From the NCBI GenBank assembly GCA_027019165.1, contig JALUXC010000024.1, positions 372,001 through 436,000 of the forward strand: DNA of 64,000 nt, given 5' to 3'. A model generated the notes under the pieces. It worked only from the letters and a program-made list of their open reading frames with translations, searched no databases and was not told the DNA's origin. The translations under genes and the position numbers were made by a program. Source of the stretch: Pseudophaeobacter sp. (lineage in GTDB: Bacteria > Pseudomonadota > Alphaproteobacteria > Rhodobacterales > Rhodobacteraceae). Of this stretch, positions 62,887-64,000 are shown in pieces; the stretch's first letter is position 1, and each line of letters starts with the position of its first letter.

Positions 62887-64000
62887 TCAGGCTGCTTTAT
62901 CCAGTTCAAAGGCATCATGCAGCGCTTGCACGGCAAGTTCCATGTATTTCCTGTCGATAAGAACGGAAATCTTTATCTCAGAGGTTGTAATGACCTTGAT
63001 GTTGATCCCCTCATCCGAGAGCACCTTGAACATCTTGGCCGCAACACCCGACTGGGACCGCATGCCGATACCGACGACCGAAACCTTGGCGACCTCTTTG
63101 TCGGCCACCAGTTCGGCGAAGTTCAGCTCGCCCTTGTCCTTGATCGCCTGCAGCGCCTGTTCGGCGCGGGCCACCTGATCGATGGGGCAGGAGAAGGTCA
63201 TATCCGTGCGGCCCTCTTCGGAGATATCCTGCACGATCATGTCCACATTGACGCCCGCATCGGACAGAGTGGAAAAGATCGTCGCCGCGATGCCGGGGCG
63301 GTCCGCAACGGACTGCACGGTCAGCTTCGCTTCATCGCGTGAATAGGCCACACCGGCCACAACATTGGATTCCATGATGTCCTCCTCAGCACAGACCAGC
63401 GTGCCGGCATTGTCATTTTGCTCTTCAAAACTTGATAGCACCCGCAGGCGCACCCGATAGCGCATCGCCAGCTCGACCGAGCGGGTTTGTAGCACCTTCG
63501 CCCCGAGCGAGGCCAGCTCCAGCATCTCTTCAAAGGCGATCTTGTCGAGTTTGCGCGCCTTGCTGCAGATGCGCGGATCGGTGGTGTAGACCCCATCCAC
63601 ATCGGTGTAGATATCGCAGCGCTCTGCATCAAAGGCTGCCGCAAAGGCCACCGCGGTGGTGTCAGATCCGCCCCGGCCCAAGGTGGTGATCCGGCCCTCG
63701 GGGCTGAGGCCCTGGAAGCCGGCCACAACGGCAACTTTCATACCTTCGGCGAACTTGGCGTTGATATTGTCGGTCGGGATCTCTTCGATCCGCGCCTGGC
63801 TATGCGCGCTGGTGGTCTTGAGCGGCACCTGCCAGCCCTGCCAGCTGCGCGCAGGAACATCCATTTCCTGCAAGGTAAGCGCCATCAAGCCAGCCGTGAC
63901 ATTCTCCCCCGAGGAGACAACCGCGTCGTATTCGCGCGCGTCAAACAGCGGCGAGGTCTCATTGACCCAGCCCACCAGTTCGTTGGTCTTGCCGGACATG
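62887..64000 (-). CDS. lysC: Aspartate kinase, cut by the window edge
   Basis: The 3' part (370 residues visible) of the enzyme that starts Lys, Thr and Met biosynthesis. Two ACT domains fill the C-terminal half (KLTVQSVADRPGIAATIFST and VSVVGIGMRSQSGVAAKMF). The substrate segment LGRGGSDTTAVAFAAAFDAE is complete. The N-terminal lysine motif (KFGGTS) and about 40 residues lie past base 64000, so the visible ATG near 63999 is internal. Lysine and threonine feedback through the ACT domains is usual for the family. Confidence 0.95.
   Translation of the reverse strand, partial: MSGKTNELVGWVNETSPLFDAREYDAVVSSGENVTAGLMALTLQEMDVPARSWQGWQVPLKTTSAHSQARIEEIPTDNINAKFAEGMKVAVVAGFQGLSPEGRITTLGRGGSDTTAVAFAAAFDAERCDIYTDVDGVYTTDPRICSKARKLDKIAFEEMLELASLGAKVLQTRSVELAMRYRVRLRVLSSFEEQNDNAGTLVCAEEDIMESNVVAGVAYSRDEAKLTVQSVADRPGIAATIFSTLSDAGVNVDMIVQDISEEGRTDMTFSCPIDQVARAEQALQAIKDKGELNFAELVADKEVAKVSVVGIGMRSQSGVAAKMFKVLSDEGINIKVITTSEIKISVLIDRKYMELAVQALHDAFELDKAA

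Noticed and set aside
1-64000. CRISPR arrays, prophage, gene transfer agent, insertion sequences
   Set aside because: No regularly spaced identical repeats, no capsid or terminase genes, and no transposase were found on either strand.

Overview
The window is a piece of a roseobacter-group chromosome (Alphaproteobacteria, Rhodobacteraceae, close in style to Ruegeria, Phaeobacter or Tritonibacter). This is inferred from the GC-rich backbone (39 of 60 bases are G or C at 14041-14100), the type of rnpB, the class I lysyl-tRNA synthetase, the FNR-type boxes upstream of stress genes, and several protein families common in that group (DUF2927, DUF1127, DUF4864, RTX-Hint proteins). No species can be named from the sequence alone.

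Layout. 1-14800 is mostly housekeeping: an inositol-phosphatase-family enzyme (hisN), an XRE regulator, a quinone oxidoreductase, a LysR/DUF1127 pair, a BI-1 membrane protein, rpmG, the RNase P RNA, an AmpD-like amidase with an Excalibur lipoprotein, gatC-gatA, a metallo-hydrolase, tag, a small-molecule kinase, tadA and a divergent RluB-type pseudouridine synthase. 14863-20467 is a compact six-cistron operon: a 24-residue membrane peptide, an XpaC-like protein, TelA, a DUF2927 lipoprotein, an SPFH-GYF_2 protein and a zinc-ribbon membrane protein. It looks like a membrane-stress or toxic-anion assembly. hsp20 and a nitroreductase then diverge across an FNR-type box. 22587-28512 is a dipeptide-type ABC importer followed by a phosphodiesterase-like gene. 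29170-46163 is a mixed stretch: hydrolase, acyl-CoA synthetase, MsbA-like exporter, tRNA-Gly, CbiX-like protein, a large RTX-Hint secreted protein, a TerB-like protein, lysK, a beta-helix protein, an outer-membrane barrel and uspA.

46407-52570 is a 6.2-kb integrative element inserted at the 3' end of tRNA-Cys. A perfect 17-bp direct repeat bounds it. It encodes a tyrosine integrase next to the tRNA. It also encodes a stand-alone protein with a winged-helix-like N-terminus and the three palm motifs of the DNA polymerase A / single-subunit RNA polymerase superfamily. The third component is an AT-rich two-gene operon of unknown exported or membrane proteins. Paired GTGTCNCAC nonamers with the same 12-bp spacing lie just inside both ends. 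This element is the best candidate in the window for an undescribed system.

52752-59918 is a catabolic cluster best explained as aerobic degradation of 2-aminobenzoate through its CoA thioester: ligase, fused monooxygenase/reductase, dehydrogenases and hydratase. It carries its own MarR regulator and a tandem ACTTSAAGT operator upstream. A 684-bp AT-rich gap with three DnaA-box-like sites follows, and then ptsP and lysC, the latter cut by the window edge.
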